The translations under genes were made by a program, and so were the position numbers. A stretch of 64,000 bases of DNA, from positions 101,472-165,471 of the forward strand of contig NZ_FOLD01000009.1 in the NCBI RefSeq assembly GCF_900112225.1. The letters run 5' to 3'. A model generated the notes under the pieces. It saw only the letters and a program-made list of their open reading frames with translations. It did not search any database and was not told the origin of the DNA. Shown piece by piece: positions 25,060 through 36,679 of the stretch (positions are counted from its first letter, which is position 1; every line of letters starts with the position of its first letter). This stretch comes from Massilia yuzhufengensis. GTDB taxonomy: Bacteria; Pseudomonadota; Gammaproteobacteria; Burkholderiales; Burkholderiaceae_D.

Positions 25060-25247
25060 GCACCCCCTTGGCAGGGGCCCGCGCGACACCGTCGTGCGCC
25101 CCGGCCGGGAAGCGCTGCCGCGCCCGCGGCGATGCGCCAGCAGTACCCTTCCACCTCCCCGTTTTGCCCCGTCTCCAAGCGCGTGTAGTCGATCTGTGAT
25201 CGGCCTTACAATATTGCTATTGCAAAAACACGTGAACCCGACGATCC

Positions 25248-26900
25248 ATGGCCCATATCCATCCTGCCGGCTGGCGCGAGATGTCCGTCACCGGTTCCGC
25301 TGCGCGTGAAATCGAAACCCTGACGCTGCTCGAGAAGCGCCTGTCCGACGCCCCCTACGAGGTCTACCACGGCGTCCACTGGACCAACGTCGAACACGGC
25401 TTCTCGGCCTATGGCGACATCGACTTCATCATCGTCGCCCCCAACGGCCGGGTGCTGCTGATCGAGCAGATCGCCGGCTTCCTGAACGAATCCAAGGATG
25501 GCCTGGTGAAGAACTACCAGGGCAAGCCGCGCAAGATCCGCCACCAGATCCTGCACACCATCGAGGGCTTCAGCAAGCGCTTCCAGGGCCAGCTGTCGAT
25601 CGACTACCTGCTGTACTGCCCCGACTACATCGTGAAAGACCCGGTGCAGGCCGGCATCGACCCGAACCACATCATCGACGCCACCACCAAGGGCCGGCTG
25701 GGCGCCAAGATCCGCGAGATCTTGCCGCTCACCCCGCGCACCGAGGACTTCGACAAGGTGGCGCGCTACCTCGGCGACACCCTGAGCCTGCGGCCCGACC
25801 CGAGCTCGATGATCGGCTGCGCCACGCAAATGGTCACGCGCCTGTCGGGCGGGCTGGCCACCTGGGCCCGGCGGCTGGAGTTTGCGCCGTTCCGCCTGCG
25901 TGTGATGGGCACCGCCGGCAGCGGCAAGACCCAGCTGGCGCTGGCCGAATACAGCGCCGCGCTGGACGCCGGCCTGCGCCCGCTGTACGTCTGCTACAAC
26001 CGCCCGCTGGCCGACCACATCCAGCGCCTGGTGCCGCCCGGCGGGCGCGTGGCCAACTTCCACGAACTGTGCGACGCCTGGCTGCGCGCCCAGGGCAAGA
26101 CGCCCGACTACGCCTCGCCCGACGTGTGGGGCGAGATCGAGACCGTGCTGGCCTCGGCCGACCTGCCCGAGACCTGGCACTACGACGTCGTCATCGTCGA
26201 CGAAGGCCAGGATTTTTCCATTGCCTGGCGCGACATCGTGCTGCGCATGCTGAAGCAAAACGGCCGCGCCATCTGGCTCGAAGACCCCGACCAGAACCTG
26301 TACGGCCGCGCCATGGTGCCGCTGCCCGGCTGGGTGGTGCTGCACTCGAACACCAACTACCGCAGCCCGCGCCAGATCGTGCAGATGCTCACCTCCATCG
26401 GCGCCGTCAGCCAGCCGGTGAAAGCCGGCAGCCCGTTCAAGGGCGCCGAGATCGAGGAGCTCACCTACCCGGAAGGCGATACCGACGCGATGCTGGCGCA
26501 AACCCGGCGCGCCGTGACCTCCTGCCTGGCCGCCGGCTTCGGCCGCCAGGACATCGCCATCTGCTCCTTCCGCGGCCGAGAGAAATCCAGCATCCTCAAG
26601 CTCGACAAACTCAGCGACGCCCACACCCTGCGCTCCTTCACCGGCGCCTACGACCTGTTCGGCAACCCGGTATTCCGCGAGGGCGGACTGCTGGCCGAAT
26701 CGGTGTACCGTTTTAAAGGCCAGTCGGCGCCGGCGCTGATTTTTACCGAGATCGATTTCGAGGAAATGGACGAACTCACGCTGCGCAAGCTATTCGTCGG
26801 CATGACGCGCGCGCGCTTGAAGCTGGTGCTGGTGATGAGCGAGCGGGCCTCGGTGCAGTTCTTGGATCGCGTGGGTTCGGCAGAACTGCCGGACGAGTAG
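25248..26900 (+). CDS. NERD-like nuclease-related domain plus SF1 (UvrD-like) helicase protein
   Basis: 550 aa. Residues about 20-110 resemble a NERD/PD-(D/E)xK domain: the strand GDIDFIIVAPNGRVLLIEQI gives Asp57/Asp59 and Glu73, but the usual catalytic Lys two residues later is Ile75. An SF1 motor follows, with Walker A GTAGSGKT (221-228), VDEGQD Walker B (317-322), NYRSPRQI (motif IV region) and KLFVGMTRARLKLVLVMS (motif VI). NERD-helicase proteins are linked to DNA repair or phage defence. No partner gene is adjacent. The nuclease may be inactive if the lysine is not supplied elsewhere. Confidence 0.83.
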   Translation: MAHIHPAGWREMSVTGSAAREIETLTLLEKRLSDAPYEVYHGVHWTNVEHGFSAYGDIDFIIVAPNGRVLLIEQIAGFLNESKDGLVKNYQGKPRKIRHQILHTIEGFSKRFQGQLSIDYLLYCPDYIVKDPVQAGIDPNHIIDATTKGRLGAKIREILPLTPRTEDFDKVARYLGDTLSLRPDPSSMIGCATQMVTRLSGGLATWARRLEFAPFRLRVMGTAGSGKTQLALAEYSAALDAGLRPLYVCYNRPLADHIQRLVPPGGRVANFHELCDAWLRAQGKTPDYASPDVWGEIETVLASADLPETWHYDVVIVDEGQDFSIAWRDIVLRMLKQNGRAIWLEDPDQNLYGRAMVPLPGWVVLHSNTNYRSPRQIVQMLTSIGAVSQPVKAGSPFKGAEIEELTYPEGDTDAMLAQTRRAVTSCLAAGFGRQDIAICSFRGREKSSILKLDKLSDAHTLRSFTGAYDLFGNPVFREGGLLAESVYRFKGQSAPALIFTEIDFEEMDELTLRKLFVGMTRARLKLVLVMSERASVQFLDRVGSAELPDE

Positions 26901-26995
26901 GGCGGGGCGGTCCTGCGGCGGCATCGCAGTTCGGCCCCCACTTCAACTCGCGCTAACTCACGCCAACGTCCCACGCCAGTCCCGCACCCCCCGCA

Positions 26996-27103
26996 CCGTC
27001 GTACCGGCGCAGGCCGGTACCCAATTCCGTCGCGCAGCCACTAACGTCAAACGTCGCCGCAATGCACGCAAAACTTGGGTACCGGCCTTCGCCGGTACGA
27101 CGG
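26996..27103. repeat. Family B inverted-pair repeat, locus 3
   Basis: GTCGTACCGGC-GCAG-GCCGGTACCCAATT and, inverted, AACTTGGGTACCGGCCTTCGCCGGTACGAC. GTCGT ends face outward. It occupies the gap between the helicase gene and the serine hydrolase. Confidence 0.88.
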
Positions 27104-27114
27104 GCTGGCGCTAA

Positions 27115-28227
27115 CTAGCGAACGATGGCCCCAGCCACCGCCCGAAACACCCCCATCGCCCGCCGCCCACTCCCCATATCGTCATACCCCCCAGCCGTCA
27201 CCACCACCACCAGCTCCAGCCCCGGCACAATGAACACCCGCTGCCCTCCATTGCCAAAGCCCGCATGCCACTGGTGCTTGCCGCCCACCGCTTCCACCGT
27301 CCCGCTCCACCACTGATAGCCATACTGCAGTCCGTCGCCAGTCTGCACGTGCGGCCGCAGCGATTCGGCTATCCATGCCGCCGGTACCAGCTGCCGTCCC
27401 TGCCATGCCCCGCGCTGCAGCACCAGTTGCCCGATCTTCGCCAGGTCCGCCGGCCGCATGCGCAGCCCCGCATACGCCATGGGCCGGCCGCGCACATCTT
27501 CCTTCCATTCCCAATCGCTGATGCCGAGCGGCGCGAACAGGTGGGTGCGCGCGTAGTCTGGCAGCGGCATCCCAACCCGCTGCGCCAGCACGTCAGCCAG
27601 CACCGCGGTGCCCCCACCGTTGTAATTGAAGCCGGCGCCCGAATTTTTTACCGGACGGTCAAAAACATAGCGCACCTGCGACGACCGCCAGAACAGCCCG
27701 GTCTCGTCGTTGGAAGCGTCATAGCGCACCGGCTCCTGCCACGCCAGCCCGCTGCTCATGGTGAAGAGGTGGCGCAGCGTCACCGCTTGGCGCCCACCGG
27801 TTTTCAAGCCCACCAGTTCGGGATACAGGTCAAGCACCGGTGTTTCCAGCGGCGGCGTGCGCCCCTGCCCCTGCGCGATGCCCCACAACAGACTGGTGAT
27901 GGACTTCGTGATCGAGCGCAGGTCGTGCGGCGTGGCCGCATCGAAGCGCACGGTGCGCGACCACGGCGACCAGATCGAGCGGTCGGTGCCGGTGTAGTAG
28001 CGCTCCGCCACGATGGCGCCATGGCGCAACACCACGATCGCATGGATATTGGCCGCATGGTTTGCCGGTGCGTCCAGAAGCGGGCACAGCTTCGCGGGCA
28101 TGAAGCCCGCCGCGGTGCTGCGGTTGTCGTCGCATGCGTGCGCGGCCTGCAGCGGGCCCGCGACCAGCACCGCCGCGAGCAGCGCGCGCCAGCTGCGTGA
28201 CATGTTCCAATGCGCTTGCTTCCACAT
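27115..28227 (-). CDS. Exported serine hydrolase, class C beta-lactamase-like
   Basis: 370 aa member of the beta-lactamase/transpeptidase-like esterase family. The active-site SxxK is SITK in DLRSITKSITSLLWG, and the Tyr-x-Asn equivalent is FNYNGGGTAVLADVL. The C-terminal HAGFGNGGQ supplies the third motif (H/KxG). A signal peptide ends at QAAHA. Esterase, D-aminopeptidase or EstB-type functions are possible, and true AmpC activity is unlikely. I chose the ATG at 28227 because AAGGA lies 11 nt upstream. ATGs at 28203 and 28266 are alternatives. Confidence 0.85.
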   Translation of the reverse strand: MWKQAHWNMSRSWRALLAAVLVAGPLQAAHACDDNRSTAAGFMPAKLCPLLDAPANHAANIHAIVVLRHGAIVAERYYTGTDRSIWSPWSRTVRFDAATPHDLRSITKSITSLLWGIAQGQGRTPPLETPVLDLYPELVGLKTGGRQAVTLRHLFTMSSGLAWQEPVRYDASNDETGLFWRSSQVRYVFDRPVKNSGAGFNYNGGGTAVLADVLAQRVGMPLPDYARTHLFAPLGISDWEWKEDVRGRPMAYAGLRMRPADLAKIGQLVLQRGAWQGRQLVPAAWIAESLRPHVQTGDGLQYGYQWWSGTVEAVGGKHQWHAGFGNGGQRVFIVPGLELVVVVTAGGYDDMGSGRRAMGVFRAVAGAIVR

Positions 28228-28421
28228 ACGATCGGTCGTCCTTGCTTGGGTGGGCGGAATGCTCATTGAAACATTTCTCTTCGCGGAAAGAACGAGCATA
28301 TGCCGCCGGCGATAAAAATGCGTCCATGAACCCGTGTTTTATGCGGACGAGATGAGAAACGCCCCCGTCCGCGCCGCGGCCGCGTGCTAGCATTTTGGCC
28401 AACGAATCGAGGAGACAAGCA

Positions 28422-29498
28422 ATGAAGAAACCGGTTGTTGTGAATGCCGCGCGGGTGCGCCTGAAAGTGCTGGGCGCTTCTGCGCTGGTGCTGTTACTGG
28501 CCGCCTGCGGCGACCACCCGCCCAAGGATGACGGCAAGGACGACACCCCGCCGCCGGTACAGGCCAGCATCAGAATCCTCGCAGGCAGCGCCACCGAGAC
28601 GGGCAGCCGCGACGGCAGCGGCGGCGCCGCGCGTTTCAACCGCCCCGCGGGTATTGCGCTGGACGCCGCCGGCAACCTGTTCGTTGCCGACCAGGGCAAC
28701 TTCACCATCCGCAAGATCACCCCGGCCGGTGTGGTGAGCACGCTGGCCGGCGCGGCCGGCGCCAGCGAAATCATCGACGCCGTCGGCGGCGGCGCGCGCT
28801 TCCTGGACCCGATCGGCCTGGCCATCAACGGCAGCGGCACGCTGTACGTCACCGACTACCTGCATATTCGCAGCGTGGGCACGGGGGGCCAGGTGAATAT
28901 CGTGGCCACGCTGCCGGCCGGCACGGGCGACGGGCGCAACACCGGCGCCCTGATCCCGCGCGCCGTCGCGGTCGATGCGAGCGGCAACCTGTTTGCCACC
29001 AACGGCTACGGCACCCGCCGCATCGCCAGCAATGCGACCACGATGCTGGAAGGCGTCAATGTCGTGAACAACAGTTTCGGCACCCGCGTCGCCCCGGCGC
29101 GCGGCGTGGCTGTGGACAGAAACAATAATGTGTACGTGGCGGACCTGCAGAACACCATCAGCCGCACCAACGGCTCCACCACGCTGGTCCACCTGGCAGG
29201 CACGCCGAACGCCAGCGGCTCGGTGGACGGCACCGGCAATGGCGCCAGCTTCGGGGAGGTCGTGGCTTTGACGGTCGACCCGCAAGGCAACGTGTACGCG
29301 GCCGACAACACCAACAACCTGATCCGCAAGATCACCCCGGGCGGCGTGGCAACGACCATCGCAGGCACGCGGGTGTCGACGACGCTGCTTGCGGGCCCGC
29401 TGCCGGGCAGCCTGGCGGGCGTGCGGGGCATCGCGACGGACGGCAAGGTGCTGTACGCGACGTCCGGCCAGGCCGTCATCAAGATCACGCTGCCCTGA
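28422..29498 (+). CDS. NHL-repeat lipoprotein
   Basis: 358 aa. The lipoprotein signal is VLLLAACGDH (Cys29). After an Asp/Pro linker the rest is a six-bladed NHL/TolB-like beta-propeller: repeated RFNRPAGIALDAAGNLFVAD, ITPAGVVSTLAG, GLAINGSGTLYVTD, VAVDASGNLFATN and VVALTVDPQGNVYAAD. Blades contain the D-GNLYVAD core. Such surface propellers bind proteins or sugars, and no enzymatic residues are evident. GGAG precedes the ATG. Single gene. Confidence 0.85.
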   Translation: MKKPVVVNAARVRLKVLGASALVLLLAACGDHPPKDDGKDDTPPPVQASIRILAGSATETGSRDGSGGAARFNRPAGIALDAAGNLFVADQGNFTIRKITPAGVVSTLAGAAGASEIIDAVGGGARFLDPIGLAINGSGTLYVTDYLHIRSVGTGGQVNIVATLPAGTGDGRNTGALIPRAVAVDASGNLFATNGYGTRRIASNATTMLEGVNVVNNSFGTRVAPARGVAVDRNNNVYVADLQNTISRTNGSTTLVHLAGTPNASGSVDGTGNGASFGEVVALTVDPQGNVYAADNTNNLIRKITPGGVATTIAGTRVSTTLLAGPLPGSLAGVRGIATDGKVLYATSGQAVIKITLP

Positions 29499-29520
29499 TT
29501 TGGCTGGTTCGTGGCGTCCG

Positions 29521-29553
29521 GTAGGGCGGGCGGGTTCTCCCGCCCACGCGTTC
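29521..29553. repeat. Family A palindromic repeat, copy 3
   Basis: GTAGGGC, stem GGGCGGG-TTCT-CCCGCCC (29528-29545), then ACGCGTTCA. It follows the NHL gene stop by 22 nt and could act as its transcript end. Confidence 0.85.
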
Positions 29554-29688
29554 AACTAAACGATGCATTGAAATAAACCGGGCATTTGCCCTCAATGCCC
29601 AATCGCCGCAGTCGCCACGCTTTCCGCCGCGACTTGTACGTGCGAGTCCGGGCTTGCAGCTGGCAAACGTACGCGACGCGAGGAGCGC

Positions 29689-30255
29689 ATGGCACGCACC
29701 TACCAGAAGCTGGATGTTCCGCTTGAAAAGATCCGCCGCTACCTTGAGCCGGGGCCGATCGTGCTCGTCAGCTCGGCCTGGAAGGGGGAGCGCAACATCA
29801 TGACGATGGGGTGGCACACGGTGATGGAGTTTTCGCCATCGCTGGTGGGCTGCGTGATCGCCGCGTCGAACCACAGTTTTGACTTGATCCGGCAAAGCCG
29901 CGAGTGCGTCATCAACCTGCCGACGACGGCGCTGCTCGATGCGGTGGTGGGCATCGGCACCACGTCCGGCAGCGAGGTCGATAAGTTCGAGCGATTCGGC
30001 TTGACGCCAGAAGCAGTGGATGGCGTGGGGGCGCCGGCCATTCGCGAATGCCATGCGCAGTTTGCCTGCCGGCTGCATGACGACAGCCTGGTGGACAAGT
30101 ACAACTTCTTCATCTGGGAGGTGATCGCAGCGCGGGCGGCGAGGGTGCCGAAGCATCCGGAGACGGTGCACTACACGGGTGAAGGCGTGTTCATGGTGGC
30201 GGGGAAGGTGGTCAGCCGGCGGTCAAAGGGCTTACTAGCCAAAGAACCGGGCTGA
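29689..30255 (+). CDS. Flavin reductase-like FMN-binding protein
   Basis: 188 aa of the split-barrel flavin reductase family (DIM6/NTAB). The N-terminal strand GPIVLVSSAWKGERNIMTMGWHTVMEFSP matches the FMN-binding entrance, and VGCVIAASNHSFDLIRQSRECVINLP is the family core. The enzyme should bind FMN and either reduce free flavin with NAD(P)H or act as a redox partner. No monooxygenase is adjacent. GAGGAG precedes the ATG. Base composition is normal, unlike the next gene. Confidence 0.85.
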   Translation: MARTYQKLDVPLEKIRRYLEPGPIVLVSSAWKGERNIMTMGWHTVMEFSPSLVGCVIAASNHSFDLIRQSRECVINLPTTALLDAVVGIGTTSGSEVDKFERFGLTPEAVDGVGAPAIRECHAQFACRLHDDSLVDKYNFFIWEVIAARAARVPKHPETVHYTGEGVFMVAGKVVSRRSKGLLAKEPG

Positions 30256-30345
30256 ATTCGCTCCGGTGCTAACGTCGTCGCGTTCCTCGCCAGTGTGGAG
30301 CTTTAGTGCTAACCTTGTTCAATATCTTTTGAGCAATGGTGATAT

Positions 30346-31443
30346 ATGTTCGGCCTCTTCTCTGATGTATTTAATAACTATTCGACAACGCGGGCTAGGC
30401 TGGGCGGTAAGGCTCGGCTGATTGGGTCGGCGGATCAGACTGCACTGCTCACTGAAATCCCGGGGAAAATCGAAAAATATCTCGCGGATCAGAGGATGTC
30501 TCACCTATATAAGGTTGAGGGCTCGATTGGTAACGGTAATATCGCACGGGTGCCTTGGGTAGGGATTTTTCGGAAAGAAATTACGGAAAGCGCAGAAAAT
30601 GGCTATTACATCGTCCTTCTTTTTTCGGAGGACATGAGTAGTTGTTATTTGAGCTTAAATCAAGGGATTACTGCAGTTGAAAAGAGATACACGAAAAGCT
30701 TCGCCTGGAAAAAAATGGCAGAGGCGGCGGATCGGGCGTGGAGTTATCTTGAGCCTGATCCGGACCTTTGGAAGGGCACAATTCGCCTCGCTTCCACGGG
30801 CGATCTCGGCAGAGCCTATGAAGCTGCCGCAATTGCAAGTTATCAATATCTGCGTACCTTTCCGGTCAGCGACACGATATTTTTTCAGCAGCTTGGAAAA
30901 TTGCTAGTGCACTATGAGAGGCTTTTTTCGCTGTTTAAATATGATTTGCACTCCCTTTTTACAGTAAGCGAGGCAGAGTTTCAGCAGGTTGTGCTAGACA
31001 AGGCTGCACAGCTAAGCGCCGCTCAGAGGGCTGGTCGCCCGATCGATATTCCCTCACCCGCTAATCAGACCACAAGCAGATATAGTCGATCTCCCATCGT
31101 TGCGGCAGCTGCTATACAGGCAGCCCAGTTTGCGTGCGAAATTGATGCAAGTCATAGAACATTTATGTCGAGGGCGAGGCAACAACGATACGTTGAGGCA
31201 CATCATTTAATCCCTATTAGTCAACAGCCGCGATTTAGTGCTTCTCTAGACGTGGTAGCGAATATTGTTTCCTTGTGCGCCACTTGCCATCGATTACTTC
31301 ACTATGGCGCAAATAATGAAAGAAGATCTTTGCTGATATCTTTGTTCAAGCGGAGAAAACAACTTTTAAGAAATCAAGATCTGCAAATTCATCCGGACGA
31401 TTTTCTACGTTTATATTCCGGGGGCATTGGAGTGGATGACTAA
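30346..31443 (+). CDS. DUF3578 (McrB N-terminal-like) - HNH endonuclease, probable modification-dependent restriction enzyme
   Basis: 365 aa. Residues about 10-190 match DUF3578, the modified-base reader of McrB-type proteins. The core is VEGSIGNGNIARVPWVGIF and GYYIVLLFSEDMSSCYLSLNQG. Residues about 264-325 form a McrA-like HNH nuclease: Cys264, AHHLIPIS (His286/287), Asn306, LCATCHRLLHYG (Cys311, Cys314, His315). There is no AAA GTPase domain, so the protein would cut alone. It is clearly richer in A+T than its neighbours (22 of 60 G+C at 30601-30660) and uses rare codons, indicating horizontal gain. Likely a type IV-like defence enzyme. The specificity is inferred. Confidence 0.8.
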   Translation: MFGLFSDVFNNYSTTRARLGGKARLIGSADQTALLTEIPGKIEKYLADQRMSHLYKVEGSIGNGNIARVPWVGIFRKEITESAENGYYIVLLFSEDMSSCYLSLNQGITAVEKRYTKSFAWKKMAEAADRAWSYLEPDPDLWKGTIRLASTGDLGRAYEAAAIASYQYLRTFPVSDTIFFQQLGKLLVHYERLFSLFKYDLHSLFTVSEAEFQQVVLDKAAQLSAAQRAGRPIDIPSPANQTTSRYSRSPIVAAAAIQAAQFACEIDASHRTFMSRARQQRYVEAHHLIPISQQPRFSASLDVVANIVSLCATCHRLLHYGANNERRSLLISLFKRRKQLLRNQDLQIHPDDFLRLYSGGIGVDD

Positions 31444-31672
31444 TTTCGCACAGCGAAAAATCTGGGTGTGAGATCCGTCTCATTCTGATAGGGGTGCGGG
31501 ATGCGTTCACAACGCATTGAGAAGGTTCAGCCAGTCGACGTTTCTGGAAATTTCTTCACATCGGTTGGAACCTGTAGCATTAGTTGCATAAAATCCACAT
31601 TGAAGATGCCTATTTCTTGCGAAAGGAGGCAGATCTTTCGCCATGGAACATCGATTTTGATACGATCCTGCC
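31444..31672. other. Spacer between the HNH and MFS genes
   Basis: 229 bp of intermediate base composition. No promoter, repeat or RNA was recognised with confidence. It may contain remnants from the insertion that brought the HNH gene. Confidence 0.4.
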
Positions 31673-32968
31673 ATGGTTAATATCTCTAGTAATGAAGTCA
31701 AGTTTCCACTGATCCGTCGCCGTCAAAATCTGGCACTCGCGCTGCTAGTCGTCACCGGCGTTATCAACTATCTGGACCGCGCCACCCTCGCCGTCGCCAA
31801 TGAGTACATCCGCGCAGACCTTGGCCTCTCGCTTGGCCAAATGGGCCTGCTGCTCTCGGCTTTCTCCTGGAGCTACGCCCTATGCCAGCTGCCGGTCGGG
31901 GCATTGGTCGACAAGATCGGCCCACGCTGGCTGCTCGGCATGGGCCTCGTGGTGTGGTCGCTGGCGCAAGCCGCCGGTGGGCTCGTTTCAACCTTCGGCT
32001 GGTTCGTCATCGCACGCATCGTGCTGGGCATTGGTGAAGCCCCCCAGTTCCCCGCCGCAGCCAGGGTCGTGAGCAACTGGTTCCCATTGCGGTCACGCGG
32101 CACGCCAACGGGCATCTATAACTCCGCGTCACCATTGGGCGTGGCGCTCGCGCCTCTGCTCCTTTCACCGCTGATCCTGGCGACCAGCTGGCATTGGGCC
32201 TTCTTCGTCACCGGCGCACTCGGCCTCATCGCGGCGATCGTGTGGGTCGCCCTCTACCGCGATCCAGTTCGTGAGCAGATGACCGCGGCAGAACTCTCCT
32301 ACCTCGACGCTGGCCAGTCTTCGGATGCGGCGCCAAAGACCACCGGCGCATCCTGGCGCGCGCTGTTCCGTCACCGGGCTACCTGGGGTATGCTGTTCGG
32401 CTTCTTCGGCTCCGTCTACCTCAACTGGGTCTATCTCACCTGGCTGCCCGGCTATCTGCGCACTGAACGCCATATGGACCTTGCCTACGCTGGACTGGCG
32501 GCATCCATTCCATTCATGTGCGGCTTCGCGGGCGCCTTGGTGGCCGGATGGGCGTCGGATCGCGTCACGCGCAATGCAGTTTCTCCAGTGTCGAGCCGTC
32601 GCAAAGCGGTCGTCACGTCCATGCTGGGCATGGTGGCGTTCACGATTCCGGCCGCACTGGTCGAGAGCAATACCGTCGCCATCGCTTGCATTTCGGTGGT
32701 GATTTTCCTGGCCAACGCATCGTCAGCATGTTCCTGGTCGCTCGCCACTGCGGTAGCGCCGCGCAGCCGCATTGCGTCGCTGGGAGCGATCCAGAACTTC
32801 GGTGGATTCCTCGGCGGCGCGTTGGCGCCAATCCTGACGGGCTATATCGCACAGACCTGGTCGTTCGTACCGGCCTTGCTCACTGGGGCCGGCATTTGCT
32901 TCCTGAGTGCGATGTCGTACCAATTCCTGGTTATCCGTCCAATTCCGGAGCAGGACCTTCCAGCATGA
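31673..32968 (+). CDS. MFS transporter, anion:cation symporter (ACS)-like
   Basis: 431 aa with 12 predicted membrane helices. The N-terminal signature NYLDRATLAVANEYIRADLGLS and the loop 2-3 motif GALVDKIGPRW mark the ACS family of sugar-acid transporters (galactonate, glucarate, phthalate types). GIGEAPQFPAAARVVSNWFP is also typical. The likely role is H+-coupled uptake of an organic acid such as a hexonate or hexarate. No catabolic genes are adjacent, so the substrate is unknown. The Shine-Dalgarno is weak. Its stop overlaps the next start by ATGA. Confidence 0.88.
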   Translation: MVNISSNEVKFPLIRRRQNLALALLVVTGVINYLDRATLAVANEYIRADLGLSLGQMGLLLSAFSWSYALCQLPVGALVDKIGPRWLLGMGLVVWSLAQAAGGLVSTFGWFVIARIVLGIGEAPQFPAAARVVSNWFPLRSRGTPTGIYNSASPLGVALAPLLLSPLILATSWHWAFFVTGALGLIAAIVWVALYRDPVREQMTAAELSYLDAGQSSDAAPKTTGASWRALFRHRATWGMLFGFFGSVYLNWVYLTWLPGYLRTERHMDLAYAGLAASIPFMCGFAGALVAGWASDRVTRNAVSPVSSRRKAVVTSMLGMVAFTIPAALVESNTVAIACISVVIFLANASSACSWSLATAVAPRSRIASLGAIQNFGGFLGGALAPILTGYIAQTWSFVPALLTGAGICFLSAMSYQFLVIRPIPEQDLPA

Positions 32969-33513
32969 CGAGACTGCGCTTCCAGAAATTCATCGAGCCG
33001 CTTCTGATCCTGCTGTTTCTGGCGGCGCTTGGTTTGCTCATCAACGAAGTGGATTGGATCGAGAATACGCTTGGCGGAACCCGATTATTCTTTCTGGCGT
33101 TGACGGGTGGGGGAGTGCTCGGCCTTGCTGCTGGAGCGTTCTTCGCTTTTTTCCGCCATGACCTGCTGAGTGGGCTGAGCAGCCCGGTCACGAGGTCCAT
33201 TGCCTTCACCGGAGGCGTAGCGCTCACGCTTGGGTTTTCATTTGCAGCGGGGGCGAGTTATTTCAACCGAATCCAGGTTCAGGAGGCTCGCGAAGTGACC
33301 TTCACTGTCGCTGATAAATTCTATGGCAGGGGCCAGGCAAGGACGCCACGGCTCGTGATCCAGGATGAGCTTGGCGGGGAAGAGAACATCATGGTTGACC
33401 GCCCTTTTTGGAACGACGTTGCGGCAGGAGATAAGATCGTGCTGGGCGTTTCCCGTGGAGCGTTCGGTTACGACGTCGTCAGCCTGTGGGCTGGTGACGC
33501 GTTGGAAAAATAG
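32965..33513 (+). CDS. Unknown three-helix membrane protein
   Basis: 182 aa. Hydrophobic segments at about residues 12-28, 40-62 and 78-98 are followed by a soluble C-terminal domain of about 80 residues (QVQEAREVTFTVADKFYGRG onward). The C-terminal domain is basic and acidic mixed, without cysteines. Translation is coupled to the MFS gene (ATGA overlap), so it may assist or be regulated with the transporter. Not recognised as a known family. Confidence 0.75.
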   Translation: MTRLRFQKFIEPLLILLFLAALGLLINEVDWIENTLGGTRLFFLALTGGGVLGLAAGAFFAFFRHDLLSGLSSPVTRSIAFTGGVALTLGFSFAAGASYFNRIQVQEAREVTFTVADKFYGRGQARTPRLVIQDELGGEENIMVDRPFWNDVAAGDKIVLGVSRGAFGYDVVSLWAGDALEK

Positions 33514-33568
33514 AACTCTCATGCAGCGGTCGCGACGGCCCTCACTGGTCGGACACAGGAGCCTGAAG

Positions 33569-33892
33569 ATGCGTCTATTGTTGAATTCAACGCTTGCCAT
33601 GCTATCCCTTTGCCTCGGTCCAGCCATGGCGGCCGAAACCCAACTTCCTGTCGACGTCGCCAAGTATGTAAAACAGCGTGAGGGCTGCGACCACTTTCGC
33701 GGTGAGTTTCCGGATCCGCCAGACCCACAACGAATCAAGGAAATCGAGCGCGAGATCCGAAAGCTTTGTACCGGCACGGATAGGAAGCTCGATCAGTTAA
33801 AGCGCAAATACGCCAGGAATCATGCGGTTCTGAAGCGCTTGAACGAGTTCGAGGAGAATATCGAGCCGCCGCCAGCAGGAAACAGCTTGTAA
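33569..33892 (+). CDS. Small secreted protein, unknown
   Basis: 107 aa with a Sec signal peptide (MRLLLNSTLAMLSLCLGPAMA, cleavage near AMA-AE). The mature part of about 86 residues contains two Cys (GCDHF and LCTGT) and a helical charged region (IKEIEREIRKLCTGTDRKLDQL) with heptad character. AGGAG lies before the ATG. Conserved small periplasmic proteins of this shape (REGCDHFRGE motif) occur in Burkholderiales, but I know no function. Confidence 0.72.
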   Translation: MRLLLNSTLAMLSLCLGPAMAAETQLPVDVAKYVKQREGCDHFRGEFPDPPDPQRIKEIEREIRKLCTGTDRKLDQLKRKYARNHAVLKRLNEFEENIEPPPAGNSL

Positions 33893-33939
33893 GGCAGGAG
33901 TCGGCCAGCGCCCAGTTCTGCTTCAGCTGGCAGAAATAA

Positions 33940-33963
33940 CAACGGCCTCAAAAGAGGCCGTTG
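33940..33963 (-). terminator. Terminator of gyrB
   Basis: Perfect 10-bp stem CAACGGCCTC/GAGGCCGTTG with a 4-nt loop. On the minus strand it is followed by TTATTTCT. It lies 22 bp past the gyrB stop and may also end the rightward small gene. Confidence 0.8.
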
Positions 33964-33984
33964 TACTACACACCGCCGAAGCGA

Positions 33985-36498
<2,514 letters not shown>

Positions 36499-36555
36499 CT
36501 ATAAATCTGGTGATTCAGGCTGCGTTCTGCGTTGTTCTCAGAGCTACAGCTTGCC

Positions 36556-36634
36556 CCGTCGTTCCGACGTAGGCCGGAACCCAAGTTTGCGTGAACGCCA
36601 CGAACTTGGATCCCGGCCTGCGCCGGGATGACGG
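36556..36634. repeat. Family B inverted-pair repeat, locus 4
   Basis: CGTCGTTCCGACGTAGGCCGGAACCCAAG and the inverted unit CTTGGATCCCGGCCTGCGCCGGGATGACGG. The first stem has decayed (mismatched centre). It sits between dnaN and gyrB, within what should be one transcript. Confidence 0.8.
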
Positions 36635-36679
36635 TGCAAAAGCTAACGCTAGTTGCGGACCGTGCAGTTTGCTGGCGAC

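Noticed and set aside
31507..31701. 64-codon minus-strand ORF in the spacer before the MFS gene
   Set aside because: No ribosome site, overlaps the start of the MFS gene, and no recognisable family. Could be a remnant but unsupported.
30346..33892. Genomic island with defined ends
   Set aside because: Only the HNH gene is compositionally unusual. No integrase, tRNA target, or direct-repeat attachment sites were seen, and the MFS gene has normal composition.
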